A stretch of 64,000 nt of DNA from Aeromonas rivipollensis (GTDB taxonomy: Bacteria > Pseudomonadota > Gammaproteobacteria > Enterobacterales > Aeromonadaceae). This document shows positions 48,196-62,100 of this stretch, in pieces. The position numbers and the translations under genes are program-made. The stretch covers positions 1,112,501 through 1,176,500 of the forward strand of contig NZ_CP149130.1 in assembly GCF_037811135.1 (NCBI RefSeq), given 5' to 3'. The notes beneath the pieces are model-generated. The model saw only the letters and a list, made by a program, of their open reading frames with translations, was not told the origin of the DNA and searched no databases. Within the stretch, counting starts at the first letter, position 1, and every line of letters begins with the position of its first letter.

Positions 48196-49215
48196 ATGGC
48201 ATTCACTCTCGCACAGCTGGCCCAGCAACTGGGGGCCGAGGTCCATGGGGATGGGACCCGGGAAATCCGCAAGGTAGCGACACTGGAAAAAGCCGGGGAG
48301 GGGGAGATTGCCTTCCTGTCCAACAAGAAGTACCGGCATTTCCTGGAGCAGAGCAAGGCGACTGCCGTGCTCATCACTGAGGCGGACCTGCCGTTTTGCC
48401 CCACCAATGCCCTGGTGCTCAAAGACCCCTATGTGGGGTTTGCCCGGGTAGCCCAACTGCTGGACACCACACCGCAGCCGGCCACGGATATACATCCGAG
48501 TGCCGTCATAGCGGCGGATGTGCAACTGGGCGAGAGAGTGGCCATCGGCGCCAATGCGGTCATCGAATCCGGCGTCGTGCTGGGGGATGATGTCCGCATA
48601 GGTCCGGGCTGTTTCGTTGGCAAGAATACCCGACTGGGAGCACGCTCCCGGTTGTGGGCCAACGTCACCCTGTATCATAACGTGACCCTGGGCACGGATT
48701 GTCTGGTGCAAGCCGGCACAGTGATCGGGGCCGACGGTTTCGGTTATGCCAACGAGCGTGGCGAGTGGATCAAGATCCCCCAGCTCGGTGGCGTGACCAT
48801 AGGCAACCGGGTGGAAATCGGTGCCTGCACCACCATAGACCGCGGTGCCCTGGAAGACACCCGCATCGCGGACAACGTCATCATCGACAACCAGTGCCAG
48901 ATCGCCCACAACGTCGAGATTGGCTACGGCACCGCCGTGGCGGGCTCGACCGTGATGGCCGGTAGTCTCAAGGTCGGCAAATACTGTATCATTGGCGGCG
49001 CCTCCGTCTTTAACGGGCACATGGAGATCTGCGACCAGGCCACCGTCACCGGTATGGCCATGGTGATGCGACCCATTACCGAGCCCGGCATCTACTCTTC
49101 CGGCATCCCCCTGCAAACCAATAAAGAGTGGCGCAAGACCGCCGCCCGGGTGATGCGTATCGAAGAGATGCACAAGCGGTTGAGCCGACTTGAGAAAAAG
49201 CTGGATCAAGAATAA
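48196..49215 (+). CDS. lpxD: UDP-3-O-(3-hydroxyacyl)glucosamine N-acyltransferase
   Basis: A 339-residue lipid A enzyme that adds the second (N-linked) hydroxyacyl chain from acyl-ACP. The N-terminal domain ([16 protein letters not shown]) is followed by a left-handed beta helix of hexapeptide repeats and a C-terminal helix. The catalytic histidine is in [10 protein letters not shown]. The ATG at 48196 is used; a TTG directly before it is also possible. It starts 3 bases after skp. Confidence 0.97.
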   Translation: MAFTLAQLAQQLGAEVHGDGTREIRKVATLEKAGEGEIAFLSNKKYRHFLEQSKATAVLITEADLPFCPTNALVLKDPYVGFARVAQLLDTTPQPATDIHPSAVIAADVQLGERVAIGANAVIESGVVLGDDVRIGPGCFVGKNTRLGARSRLWANVTLYHNVTLGTDCLVQAGTVIGADGFGYANERGEWIKIPQLGGVTIGNRVEIGACTTIDRGALEDTRIADNVIIDNQCQIAHNVEIGYGTAVAGSTVMAGSLKVGKYCIIGGASVFNGHMEICDQATVTGMAMVMRPITEPGIYSSGIPLQTNKEWRKTAARVMRIEEMHKRLSRLEKKLDQE

Positions 49216-49239
49216 TCACGATTGGTATAGGGTACTGTT

Positions 49240-49701
49240 TTGACTACTGAAAAGAAAAGCCTGGGGATCCAGGAAATCATGGATCTGCTGCCCCACCGTT
49301 ATCCGTTCCTGATGGTGGACAAGGTGGAAAATTACGAGATCAGCGATGAGCGCAAGACCCTGCGCGCCATCAAGAACGTCTCGTTCAACGAGCCGATCTT
49401 CCAGGGGCACTTCCCGGCCAAGCCGGTGTTCCCCGGCGTGCTGATCCTGGAGGCCATGGCCCAGGCGACCGGTATCCTGGCCTTTACCATGGTGGGCAAG
49501 CCGTCCCCCAATGAGCTCTATTACTTCGCCTCCATCGACAATGCCCGCTTCAAGCGTCCGGTCGGCCCTGGCGATCAGCTGGTGCTCGACGTAGAGTTCC
49601 TGAAGGAGCGTCGCGGCATCGCCAAGTTCACCGGCGTTGCCACCGTCGACGGTGAAGTGGTCTGTACCGCCGAACTGATGTGTGCCAAACGCGAGGTGTA
49701 A
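49240..49701 (+). CDS. fabZ: 3-hydroxyacyl-ACP dehydratase FabZ
   Basis: A 153-residue hot-dog-fold dehydratase of fatty acid synthesis. Catalytic His57 and Glu71 are in [20 protein letters not shown]. The start is TTG at 49240 ([13 protein letters not shown]), as reported for E. coli fabZ; no upstream ATG gives the family N-terminus. It competes with LpxA for hydroxyacyl-ACP, and the genes are adjacent (2 bases apart). Confidence 0.97.
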   Translation: MTTEKKSLGIQEIMDLLPHRYPFLMVDKVENYEISDERKTLRAIKNVSFNEPIFQGHFPAKPVFPGVLILEAMAQATGILAFTMVGKPSPNELYYFASIDNARFKRPVGPGDQLVLDVEFLKERRGIAKFTGVATVDGEVVCTAELMCAKREV

Positions 49702-49703
49702 CC

Positions 49704-50495
49704 GTGATCGACCAGACTGCCATCATCCACGATACCGCCATCGTCCATGAGTCTGCCGTGATCGGCAAAGGGGTTGAAATCGGCCCCTTTACCGTTATCG
49801 GTGCCGAGGTGGAGATAGGTGACGACACCTGGGTGGGTTCCCACGTGGTGATCAAGGGCCCGACCAAGATCGGTCGCGGCAACAAGATCTTCCAGCACAC
49901 CTCCATCGGTGAGGATTGCCAGGACAAGAAGTACGCCGGTGAGCGTACCTTCCTCGAGATCGGTGATAACAACGTGTTTCGCGAGAACTGCACAGTGCAC
50001 CGCGGCACCACCCAGGACCAGAGCCTGACCAAGGTCGGCAGCGGCAACCTCTTCATGGTCAACGTCCACGTGGCCCACGACTGCATGATCGGTGACAACT
50101 GCATCTTCGCCAACAACGCGACCCTGGCGGGCCACGTTCACATCGGCGACTTCGTGATCTTCGGCGGTCTGTCTGCCATCCATCAGTTCGGCCGCGTCGG
50201 CTCCCACGCCTTCGTCGGTGGCTGCGCCGCCCTGAACAAGGACGTGCCCCCCTACGTGATGGCCGCAGGCAACTACGCCAAGCCGTTCGGGGTCAACTCC
50301 GAAGGCCTGCGTCGTCGTGGCTTCACGCCCGAAGCCATCTCGGCCGTCAAGCGTGCCTACAAGGAGATCTTCCGCTCCGGCAAGACCATCGAAGAGGTGT
50401 TGCCGGTACTGAGCGAGATGGCGGCCACCGAGCCGGCCGTCCAGCTCTATGTGGATTTCCTCAAGGACAACGAGCGCGGGATCATCCGTGCCTAA
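49704..50495 (+). CDS. lpxA: UDP-N-acetylglucosamine O-acyltransferase LpxA
   Basis: A 263-residue trimeric enzyme (E. coli 262) that starts lipid A synthesis by adding a 3-hydroxyacyl chain to UDP-GlcNAc. It is a beta helix of hexapeptide repeats, with the catalytic His in [10 protein letters not shown] and the family C-terminal helices. The start is GTG at 49704, behind GCGAGGTG. The end overlaps lpxB by 8 bases. Confidence 0.98.
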   Translation: MIDQTAIIHDTAIVHESAVIGKGVEIGPFTVIGAEVEIGDDTWVGSHVVIKGPTKIGRGNKIFQHTSIGEDCQDKKYAGERTFLEIGDNNVFRENCTVHRGTTQDQSLTKVGSGNLFMVNVHVAHDCMIGDNCIFANNATLAGHVHIGDFVIFGGLSAIHQFGRVGSHAFVGGCAALNKDVPPYVMAAGNYAKPFGVNSEGLRRRGFTPEAISAVKRAYKEIFRSGKTIEEVLPVLSEMAATEPAVQLYVDFLKDNERGIIRA

Positions 50496-51627
50496 GCCTA
50501 TCCGCATCGGCATAGTCGCCGGAGAGACCTCCGGCGATATCCTGGCTGCCGGTCTGGTGCGCGAGCTGCTGGCTCGCTATCCCGATGCCCAGTTCGAAGG
50601 GATCGCCGGGCCGCGCATGCAGGCCCTGGGCGTCAAGGCCCTGTTCGAGATGGAGGAGCTTTCCGTCATGGGCATCAGCGAGGTGCTGGGACGTCTGCCC
50701 CGGATCCTCCAGGTGCGCCGCGAGCTGCTGCGTCACTTTATCGCCAATCCCCCTGACATCTTCGTCGGGGTGGATGCACCTGATTTCAATATCGGGGTGG
50801 AGCTGAAACTGCGCCGCGCCGGTATCAAGACGGTCCACTACGTCAGCCCCTCGGTCTGGGCCTGGCGTCAGGGCCGTATTCACAAGATCAAGGCCGCCAC
50901 CGACATGGTGCTCGCCTTCCTGCCGTTCGAGAAAGCCTTCTACGACCGTTTCGACGCCCCTTGCCGCTTTGTCGGCCACACCATGGCGGACGACATTCCC
51001 CTGGTGCCGGATCAGCGGGAGATGCGCGAGGCACTCGGCCTGGAGCCGGGCCGCCGCTGGCTGGCGGTGTTGCCGGGCAGCCGCAGCGCCGAAGTCGGCT
51101 TCATGTCTCCCGTCTTCCTCGAGGCGTGCAAGCACCTGACGGTGCACTGCCCGGATCTCGGCTTCATAGTGCCGCTGGTGAACGAGACGCGGCGCGAGCA
51201 GTTCCTCGCCATCAAGGCCGAAGTGGCGCCGGATCTTGACATGGTGCTGCTGGACGGTCAGGGCCGTGAGGCCATGATCGCCGCCGACGTGGTGATGCTG
51301 GCGTCCGGCACGGCCGCGCTGGAAGCCATGCTGGTGAAGCGGCCCATGGTGGTGGGTTACAAGCTCAAGCCGCTCAGCTACTGGCTGGCCCAGTGGCTGG
51401 TGAAGACGGAGTACGTCTCCCTGCCGAATCTGCTGGCAGACAGGATGCTGGTGCCCGAGCTCATCCAGCACGAGTGCACCCCGGCCAATCTGGTGGAAGA
51501 GGTCAGCAAGTTGCTGGAGCATGACAACAGCGAGCTCATCGCCACCTTCACCAAGTTGCACCAGAAGATCCGTTGCAACGCCGATGTGCAGGCCGCCGAG
51601 GCGGTGGCCGAGCTGCTCGACAGTTAG
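50488..51627 (+). CDS. lpxB: Lipid-A-disaccharide synthase
   Basis: A 379-residue GT19 glycosyltransferase that joins UDP-diacylglucosamine and lipid X. Motifs are [45 protein letters not shown] and [21 protein letters not shown]. The start GTG at 50488 lies within the end of lpxA, so coupling is likely; a longer in-frame ORF from 50449 is lpxA shadow. Confidence 0.97.
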   Translation: MPKPIRIGIVAGETSGDILAAGLVRELLARYPDAQFEGIAGPRMQALGVKALFEMEELSVMGISEVLGRLPRILQVRRELLRHFIANPPDIFVGVDAPDFNIGVELKLRRAGIKTVHYVSPSVWAWRQGRIHKIKAATDMVLAFLPFEKAFYDRFDAPCRFVGHTMADDIPLVPDQREMREALGLEPGRRWLAVLPGSRSAEVGFMSPVFLEACKHLTVHCPDLGFIVPLVNETRREQFLAIKAEVAPDLDMVLLDGQGREAMIAADVVMLASGTAALEAMLVKRPMVVGYKLKPLSYWLAQWLVKTEYVSLPNLLADRMLVPELIQHECTPANLVEEVSKLLEHDNSELIATFTKLHQKIRCNADVQAAEAVAELLDS

Positions 51628-51707
51628 GGTGGCTGGCGGCGCGCTTTTGGCGTTATGTTGTGCTGATACTGGCCCTGCGGGGCCGGTTTTGATTCAAGGC
51701 CTGTGAT

Positions 51708-52298
51708 ATGACGATCGATATTCCACAAGACAAGCTGGTTGCCGGGGTTGACGAGGTGGGCCGTGGCCCCCTGGTGGGTGACGTGGTCACCGCCGCCGTG
51801 ATCCTGGATCCCGCCAATCCCATTGAAGGCCTCGCCGACTCCAAGAAGCTCTCCGAGAAGAAGCGCCTCGCCCTCTATGGCGAGATCAAGGCAAAGGCCC
51901 TGGCCTGGTCCATCGGCCGCGCCACCCCGGATGAGATCGACCAGCTCAACATACTGCACGCCACCATGCTGGCCATGCAGCGCGCCGTGGCGGGCCTCTC
52001 CATGACACCCGAGCTGGTCTTTATCGACGGCAACCGCTGCCCAAGCTTGCCGATGGAGGCGCGTGCCGTGGTCAAGGGCGACAGCCTGGTGGCCGCCATC
52101 AGCGCCGCCTCCATCCTCGCCAAGGTGACTCGTGACGCCGAGATGACCGAGCTGGACAGCCGTCATCCCGAGTACGGCTTCGCCCGCCACAAGGGCTATC
52201 CCACTGCCGAACACCTCGCCATATTGGCCGAGCGCGGCCCCCTGCCCGAATATCGGCAGAGCTTCAAACCGGTGCGCCGGGCGCTGGGGATCGAATAA
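51708..52298 (+). CDS. rnhB: Ribonuclease HII
   Basis: A 196-residue RNase HII that removes ribonucleotides from DNA. The active-site residues are in [17 protein letters not shown] (Asp-Glu), FIDGNRCP (Asp) and a later Asp in KVTRDAEM. The ATG at 51708 follows CAAGG. The gap of 80 bases after lpxB is GC-rich with no clear terminator. It starts the pair with dnaE, 2 bases away. Confidence 0.97.
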   Translation: MTIDIPQDKLVAGVDEVGRGPLVGDVVTAAVILDPANPIEGLADSKKLSEKKRLALYGEIKAKALAWSIGRATPDEIDQLNILHATMLAMQRAVAGLSMTPELVFIDGNRCPSLPMEARAVVKGDSLVAAISAASILAKVTRDAEMTELDSRHPEYGFARHKGYPTAEHLAILAERGPLPEYRQSFKPVRRALGIE

Positions 52299-52300
52299 CC

Positions 52301-55780
<3,480 letters not shown>

Positions 55781-55796
55781 AGGATCTATTGTCCCT

Positions 55797-56747
55797 ATGA
55801 GTCTTTTTCTGGATTTTGAACAGCCGATCGCCGAATTGCAGGCTCAGATCGATGAACTTCGCCATGTGAGCGAGCACAACAGTGCCGTGGATCTCAGCGA
55901 AGATATCCGTCGGCTGGAGAAGAAAAACGAAGAGCTGACCAAGAAGATCTTCGGCGATCTGGGTGCCTGGCAGGTGTCCCAGATGGCGCGTCATCCCCAG
56001 CGCCCCTACACCCTCGACTACATCGAGCAGATCTTCACCGACTTCGACGAGCTGGCCGGTGATCGCGCCTACGCCGATGACAAGGCCATCGTCGGCGGCA
56101 TCGCCCGCCTGGACGGCGAGCCTGTGATGGTGATTGGTCAGCAGAAGGGTCGCGAGACCAAGGAGAAGATCCGTCGCAACTTCGGCATGCCGCGCCCGGA
56201 AGGGTACCGCAAGGCCCTGCGCCTGATGCAGATGGCCGAACGCTTCAAGATGCCGATCATCACCTTCATCGACACCCCGGGCGCCTACCCCGGCGTGGGT
56301 GCCGAGGAGCGTGGCCAGTCCGAGGCCATCGCCCGCAACCTGAAAGTCATGGCCGGTCTGACCGTGCCGGTAGTCTGCACCGTGATAGGTGAAGGCGGCT
56401 CCGGCGGCGCCCTCGCCATCGGCGTGGGCGATCGGGTCAACATGCTGCAGTACTCCACCTACTCCGTCATCTCGCCGGAAGGCTGCGCCTCCATACTGTG
56501 GAAGAGCGCCGACAAGGCTCCGGTGGCTGCCGATGCCATGGGCATCACGGCCCAGCGTCTGAAGGAGCTCAAACTCATCGACAGCATTGTCGAAGAGCCC
56601 CTCGGCGGCGCCCACCGCAACGTGGAGCTGATGGCCCAGCGCCTGAAGGATCGCATCAAGCAAGATCTGGCAGCCTTGCGCCCGCTGGACAGCGACCAGT
56701 TGCTGGAGCAGCGCTACCAGCGCCTGCTGGGTTACGGCTACTGCTGA
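55797..56747 (+). CDS. accA: Acetyl-CoA carboxylase carboxyltransferase subunit alpha
   Basis: A 316-residue subunit that, with AccD, moves CO2 from biotin to acetyl-CoA to make malonyl-CoA. It contains [34 protein letters not shown] and [16 protein letters not shown]. The ATG at 55797 gives the family start [21 protein letters not shown] lies 12 bases upstream. It ends the essential gene block and has a terminator. Confidence 0.98.
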   Translation: MSLFLDFEQPIAELQAQIDELRHVSEHNSAVDLSEDIRRLEKKNEELTKKIFGDLGAWQVSQMARHPQRPYTLDYIEQIFTDFDELAGDRAYADDKAIVGGIARLDGEPVMVIGQQKGRETKEKIRRNFGMPRPEGYRKALRLMQMAERFKMPIITFIDTPGAYPGVGAEERGQSEAIARNLKVMAGLTVPVVCTVIGEGGSGGALAIGVGDRVNMLQYSTYSVISPEGCASILWKSADKAPVAADAMGITAQRLKELKLIDSIVEEPLGGAHRNVELMAQRLKDRIKQDLAALRPLDSDQLLEQRYQRLLGYGYC

Positions 56748-56777
56748 TGCCCGGCCTTGTGCCCTGATGAGTGCCGG

Positions 56778-56810
56778 AAGGCCCCTGCTGATGCGGGGGC
56801 CTTCTTTTTT
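56778..56810 (+). terminator. Terminator after accA
   Basis: AAGGCCCC and GGGGCCTT pair around a 10-base loop; CTTCTTTTTT follows. Confidence 0.9.
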
Positions 56811-57120
56811 GGGCTGAACCTTGGGGCCCTGCCGGCGGGGCGCCTCATCGCCCTTGATGGTGCATGCCATGGAATGGGTTGCGTTCGGTTGGACAAGCAG
56901 GGGAGAGAGTGCGTTTTCGACGGCTTTGTTCGCCAGCGTACAGACCGGGAGGGAGAAGGGGAATAGCCTGGGTATCAGGTATACAGGTTGCCGCCGATAT
57001 TCCATTCATTCAGCCTGCATCAACGATGACAGCTCTGTGGTGTGAGAGGCAGGGCGCCATGGTTGGCAATCATCCAGATATTGCCAGCGTCATGTTCACT
57101 CGAAATGGAGTCAGCTCGTT
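56811..57120. other. Intergenic stretch without a recognised gene
   Basis: About 310 bases between the accA terminator and the BON lipoprotein gene. Two short overlapping ORFs are present, but have no ribosome sites or family features. I see no clear promoter hexamers. Confidence 0.5.
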
Positions 57121-57438
57121 ATGAAAAAACCTAACAGCTTTACCAAGACATTCGTTGCCGCCCTGTTGTTGTCAGCCGTCACAGTGGGTTGTGCTTCAAC
57201 GGCCAGCAAGGAAGGAACGGGAGAATATATCGATGATTCCGTGGTCACCACCAAGGTGATTTCTGCGATATTTTCCGACCCCGAACTTAAATCGGCAGAA
57301 ATCAATGTGGAAACCTTCAAAGGGGTGGTGCAATTGAGTGGTTTTGTCAGCTCCAAGGCGAGTATCGACAGAGCCAGCAGGGTGGCCAGCGGGGTCAATG
57401 GAGTCACATCAGTCAAAAATGACCTGCGTCTGAAATAA
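57121..57438 (+). CDS. BON-domain lipoprotein
   Basis: A 105-residue envelope protein. A signal peptide with lipobox TVGC (Cys 24) predicts a lipoprotein. The rest is a single BON domain: DDSVVTTKVISAIFSDPELKSAEINVE, GVVQLSGFVSS and VNGVTSVKNDL. BON domains occur in OsmY and similar osmotic or envelope stress proteins and bind membranes or saccharides. The ATG at 57121 follows GGAG at long spacing. It is followed by a terminator and faces the DUF883 gene. Confidence 0.88.
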   Translation: MKKPNSFTKTFVAALLLSAVTVGCASTASKEGTGEYIDDSVVTTKVISAIFSDPELKSAEINVETFKGVVQLSGFVSSKASIDRASRVASGVNGVTSVKNDLRLK

Positions 57439-57467
57439 TGACCTGACTCAACCCTTGAACAATGAAA

Positions 57468-57497
57468 TATAAGGGGTGGATATAGCCACCCCTTATT
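57468..57497. terminator. Terminator after the BON lipoprotein gene
   Basis: ATAAGGGGTGG-ATATAG-CCACCCCTTAT, a perfect 11-bp stem with short U-rich flanks. Confidence 0.75.
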
Positions 57498-57608
57498 CAC
57501 ATAGATCCCCAGAGAAATCCCTTCTGTCGTCTTTCCGATAGGGCCATCGACATCCTTGCCGGTCTATGCTGGATCTTCTTTTGCCAGGTTGACATGCATG
57601 ACGAAATG

Positions 57609-57641
57609 GCCCCGAGGTCCATGATGGGCCTCGGGGCTTTT
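57609..57641. terminator. Hairpin after the DUF883 gene
   Basis: GCCCCGAGG-TCC pairs with GGG-CCTCGGGGC; TTTT follows on the plus strand, ATTTCG on the minus strand. It lies 2 bases beyond the minus-strand stop codon at 57644. Confidence 0.75.
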
Positions 57642-57643
57642 CG

Positions 57644-57976
57644 CTAGAAAATGGCTATCAACAACCAGCTTGCGATAAAGCCGATGGCGATCGCTATGCC
57701 GATGCTGCCCATGGGATTGACCTTGATTTTCCCCCTAAGATCCTTGAGGTAGGTGACTCTGGCCTCCTTCATGTCATTGCCTTTCTCGCTCAGGACGGTG
57801 GCGGTTGAATTGACCGCCTTGGCCATTTTGTCGACCGCCTCGTGGGTGTTCTCCGTCATGTGTTTCACGGTGGGATGAACGCTGTGAGCGGCATGGTCTG
57901 CCTCTCTCTTCTCCCCCGCAGGGATAACAACGCCTTCATCTTTCGTGACTGAGGCGCTTTTTTCAGCTGGGCTCAT
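57644..57976 (-). CDS. ElaB/YqjD/DUF883-type membrane protein
   Basis: A 110-residue protein with the plan of the ElaB/YqjD family: a polar, helical N-terminal part (HMTENTHEAVDKMAKAVNST) and a Gly-rich C-terminal membrane helix (NPMGSIGIAIAIGFIASWLL). E. coli relatives are stationary-phase, inner-membrane, ribosome-associated proteins. The ATG at 57976 follows CGGAGAAA; 16 upstream codons are rejected. It is divergent from the Crp/Fnr-type gene, which may regulate it. Confidence 0.8.
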   Translation of the reverse strand: MSPAEKSASVTKDEGVVIPAGEKREADHAAHSVHPTVKHMTENTHEAVDKMAKAVNSTATVLSEKGNDMKEARVTYLKDLRGKIKVNPMGSIGIAIAIGFIASWLLIAIF

Positions 57977-58360
57977 GATATTTCTCCGTATCCGATGTGT
58001 GTCAGGGGGGCTACCTTCGGGCATGGATAGGTGGCTGAGGTGACAGTCCCATTGAGTCGTAATCCCGATAAATGACCGTGCTTCCCTGGTCTATGCAGTG
58101 GCACCCGAACAAGCATGCCGCCCACTGCGTCTGTCGATGTCAGAACGACATCAATATGCGTCATCCAGATTGCGGTGTCGGTACGTTAGGACACATAGAC
58201 AGGGATTGGAGTATTTAAATGGACGGGCATATTGTCGCTCGGTGACCGAGATAGGTTTATCCCTGATGGCGGCGATTGTTTCGTCCCTGTCGCTTTTTCG
58301 CTCTATTATCTTTAACGCTGTATGGAATTTTCGTGTGAGTCGCCACCTGGAGAGAAAGAT
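57977..58360. promoter_or_regulatory. Divergent control region with inverted repeats
   Basis: This 384-base gap between divergent genes has no clear gene. It contains two inverted repeats that could be operators: GATGTC-AGAAC-GACATC (58136-58152) and CTCGGT-G-ACCGAG (58238-58250). A TATTAT -10 candidate (58304-58309) precedes the plus-strand regulator. Confidence 0.4.
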
Positions 58361-59086
58361 ATGCCCGAGCATCATCCGCGGCTGAACCATTTGCTGGCGG
58401 CCCTGCCTCCCGAGGTCTACACGCGTCTGCTGCCGCACCTCGAATATATAGAATTACCCCTTGGCAAGGTGTTATATGAATCTGGCGATGCCCTGCGCCA
58501 TGTCTATTTCCCCGTCGACAGCATCGTCTCCCTGCTCTATGTGATGAAAGACGGCGCTTCGGCGGAGATCTCCGTGGTGGGCAACGAGGGGCTGATCGGG
58601 GTGGCCCTGTTCATGGGGGGTGAGAGCACCACCAGCCGAGCCCTGGTGCAGAGTGCAGGCCACGCCTACCGCCTGAAAGGGCAGTTGCTGAAAAGCGAAT
58701 TCAATCTGCACGGCGACATGCTGCACCTGGTGCTGCGCTACACCCAGGCGCTCTTGACCCAGATGGCGCAGACGGCGGTGTGCAATCGTCACCACTCCAT
58801 CGATCAGCAACTCTGCCGCTGGCTGCTGCTCTCCCTCGACAGGCTCTCCGGTGACAAGCTCTCCATGACCCAGGAGCTGATCGCCAACATGCTGGGGGTC
58901 AGGCGGGAGGGGGTCACGGATGCGGCGAGCAAGCTGCAAAAGCTGGGGGTGATAGAGTACCGCCGTGGCCACATCACGGTGCTGGACAGGCCCAAGCTGG
59001 AGCAGCTCAGCTGCGAATGCTATGCGGTGGTCAAGGCCGAGACGGACCGGCTGTTGCCCTATCTGCCCATAGTCCCCAAACCCTGA
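58361..59086 (+). CDS. Crp/Fnr-fold transcription regulator
   Basis: A 241-residue regulator. Residues about 20-130 form a cyclic-nucleotide-binding-like beta barrel (YESGDALRHVYFPVDSIVSL; GNEGLIGVALFMGGESTTSRALV), and the C-terminal part is a winged helix of the Crp_2 type (SMTQELIANMLGVRREGVTD). The GELG segment that holds cAMP in CRP reads GLIGV, and there is no Fnr-type cysteine cluster at the N-terminus, so the signal is probably neither cAMP nor an iron-sulphur cluster. The ATG at 58361 follows GGAGAG. It is divergent from the DUF883 gene and convergent with the glucan synthase. Confidence 0.88.
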   Translation: MPEHHPRLNHLLAALPPEVYTRLLPHLEYIELPLGKVLYESGDALRHVYFPVDSIVSLLYVMKDGASAEISVVGNEGLIGVALFMGGESTTSRALVQSAGHAYRLKGQLLKSEFNLHGDMLHLVLRYTQALLTQMAQTAVCNRHHSIDQQLCRWLLLSLDRLSGDKLSMTQELIANMLGVRREGVTDAASKLQKLGVIEYRRGHITVLDRPKLEQLSCECYAVVKAETDRLLPYLPIVPKP

Positions 59087-59120
59087 ACACACCCCATACC
59101 CGGACTCCGATAGCCTCCCC

Positions 59121-59143
59121 TGACGGCCATGGGGTGGCCGTCA
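59121..59143. terminator. Hairpin between two convergent genes
   Basis: TGACGGCCA-TGGGG-TGGCCGTCA overlaps the stop codon of the minus-strand gene. No U-tract is seen, so termination is uncertain. Confidence 0.45.
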
Positions 59144-62100
59144 GCGCGCCAGCGTGATCTCGAGCCTGTGCTGCCCCTCCTGAAGAGGGATGCGCAGTGG
59201 CAGGGGGGCGGGCGCCAGGAGCACGCCATCGAGTCGAACGCTTCCCCCTTGCTGCCCTGATGGGGGCTCGGCATTCACCTCTATCCTGTAGTGACAGTTC
59301 TCCAGGGTGATAGCCACGCTGAACCCGGGCCAGTGGCTGGGCAGTCTGGGGGTGATGAGCAGAGCCTGCCCCTCACGTGTTATGCCCAGTATGCCGTCGA
59401 GCCCTGCCTGATACATCCAGCCCGCCGCCCCCGTGTACCAGGTCCAGCCACCCCGGCCCTGATGGGGGGCGACCGAGTAGATATCCGCCGCCATCACATA
59501 GGGCTCCACCTTGTAGCGCGCCATGGCCGAGCCATTCAGGGCGTGGTTGATGGGGTTGAGCAGGGCAAATTGCCGGCAGGCCTTGTCCGTCTCCCCCAGG
59601 CGGGCAAAGGCCAGGACGGCCCAGACGGCGGCATGGGTATATTGCCCCCCGTTCTCGCGAAGCCCCGGGGGATAGCCGCGAATGTAGCCGGGGTCCTGGG
59701 TCAGGGTGTCGAATGGGGGGCTGAACAGCAGGGAGAGGCTCTCCTCGTAGCGCACCAGATGGTGCTCCAGGGAGTGCATGGCCATCCTGGCCCGGGCCGG
59801 GTCGGCGGCGCCGGAGAGGACGGCCCAGGATTGGGCGATGGCGTCTATCTGGCATTCCGGGCTCTCTCTCGCTCCCAGCCAGGTACCGTCGTCGAAGGTG
59901 GCCCGGCGATACCAGGCGCCATCCCAGGCATGCTGCTCCAGGGCTGCCTCGACCCGCTCGGCGTGAGCCAGCCAGCGTTCGGCGCGGCTGTCGTGACGGG
60001 CCCGGGCCAGGGGGGCGAACAGGCTGATGGTGCGCAGCAGCAACCAGCCCAGCCAGACACTCTCTCCCTTGCCGCCACTGCCGACCCGGTTCATGCCATC
60101 GTTCCAGTCCCCCGACCCCATGAGCGGCAGCCCCAGGCTGCCGGTGAGCGCCATGGCCTGATCCAGGCCGCGGGCACAGTGCTCATAGAGGGAGGCGACC
60201 TCCTCGCTGACCTGGGGCAGGAAGAAGGCATCCTGCTGATCCGGTCCAAGGGAGGGGCCCTCCAGGAAGGGGATCTGCTCCTCGAGAACAGCGTCATTGG
60301 CGCTGCTGCGCACATAGGTGGCCGTGGCGAGTGCCAGCCAGACCCTGTCATCCGAGATCCGGGTGCGCACCCCTTGACCGGAGTGGGGCAACCACCAGTG
60401 CTGCATGTCCCCTTCCACGAACTGGCGAGCCGCCGCCCGCAGCAGGTGTTGCCGGGTATCCCGGGGCGCGGCGAACCCCAGGGCCATGCCGTCTTGCAGC
60501 TGATCGCGAAAACCATAGGCCCCTCCCGCCTGATAGAAGGCGGAGCGGGCCCAGAGCCGGCAGGCCAGGGTCTGGTAGAGCAGCCAGCCGTTGAGCATGA
60601 TGTCCATGGCCAGATCGGGGGTCTTGACCTGTACGGCGCCAAGCAGCCCCTGCCATTGGGCTTCGACCTTCGCCAGTACCTCATCGAGATCCTGGCGATA
60701 GCGCAGTATGAGGGCAGAGGCCTGCTCGTCCGACTCCCCCTGACCGAGCAGCACCAGGATCTCCAGCCGCTGGCCCGGCGCCAGATCAACGTGAGTCTGC
60801 AGCGCCGAGCAAGGGTCTATGCCGGCCCCGGTTCTGCCGGACAGGGGCCGGCCGCCCTGCAGCGCCGCCGGGGCGGCGAGCTGGCCCTGGTATCCCAAGA
60901 ACTCGCTGCGATCGCCGGTCCAGCTGGTCTGGCTGCCACCGAGGTCGAGGAAGGCCACCCGCTCGGGGAAGGCGGCGTTCCAGGGATTGCGGGCCAGCAT
61001 GGCCCCGGTCTGCTCGTCCATCCTGGTGGTGATGAAGGGGGCGCTGGCAGAGCGGGAGGCCCCCAGCACCCACTCCGCATAGCAGGTGATGCAGAGCCGG
61101 CGGGCGTTGCCGGTCAGGTTGTGCAGCGTCAGGCGAGAGATCTTGACGGCATCCGCCACCGGCACGTATTGCAGCAGCTCGCTGTGGATGCCGTGGGCCT
61201 GGTGCTCGAAGCGGCTGTAACCAAAGCCATGGCGGGCGACATACTGGCCCCCGTCGCGGATGGGCTGGGCTGTGGGGCTCCAGAGCGCCAGGCTGTCCTC
61301 GTCGCGAATGTAGATGGCCTCGCCGGTGGGGTCCGTCACAGGGTCATTGGACCAGGGGGTCAGCTGGTTCTCCTTGCTGTTGCCGGCCCAGGTGTAGCCA
61401 CTGCCGAGGGCGGAGGCCTGGAAGCCAAAGCCGGGATTGGCGATCACATTGATCCAGGGGGCAGGCGTGGTCTGCTCGCCGCTGAGCAGGGTGACGTATT
61501 CGCGCCCCTCCCTGGCAAAGCCCCCCAGGCCATTGAAAAACGCCAGCTCGCGGTAATGGGGGGGCTTGATGGGCGCCTGGCCATGGCCCTTGGCGGGGGC
61601 GACCAGGGAGGGCCGCTGTGGCGGCTCCTTGAGGCGGGCGAGCTGCTCTTGCAGGGTGCCGCGGCGTGCTATCAGCACGACCCGCGCCGCGGCGTACAGC
61701 AGCTCGCACAGCTCGCCGCTCATCAGGTCGCGACGCACCGTGTAGACGGAGCCCTGGGCCAGCTCGGCATGGAAGCGCGGCCGGGACTGGCTGCTGCGCA
61801 CTGCGGTGTCTATGCCGTTTTGCAGATCCTGCACATAGGTGGAGACGTGCTCGTTCATGATCACCAGATCCACGGCCAGCCGCTTCATCCGCAAGTATTC
61901 GTGGGCCAGCAGCAGCTCATACACCTGGGCCAGATCCTCCACATCGTCGATGCGCAGCAGCATGATGGGCAGATCTCCCGAGATGGACTGTTGCCAGAGG
62001 GCCGATTGCCGCGTCAGGCCACGGGCTATGGTGGCCGAGGCGGCGCGGAACCGGGTATCCCCATAGAGCAGGGGGGCGGCCAGCCGCTGGAAATTGGCCC

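Noticed and set aside
56757-57124. Overlapping short ORFs after accA
   Set aside because: They run through the accA terminator and lack start signals or conserved features.
58098-58438. Short ORFs on both strands in front of the Crp-type gene
   Set aside because: They lie in the divergent control region, have no ribosome sites, and one overlaps the regulator's true start.
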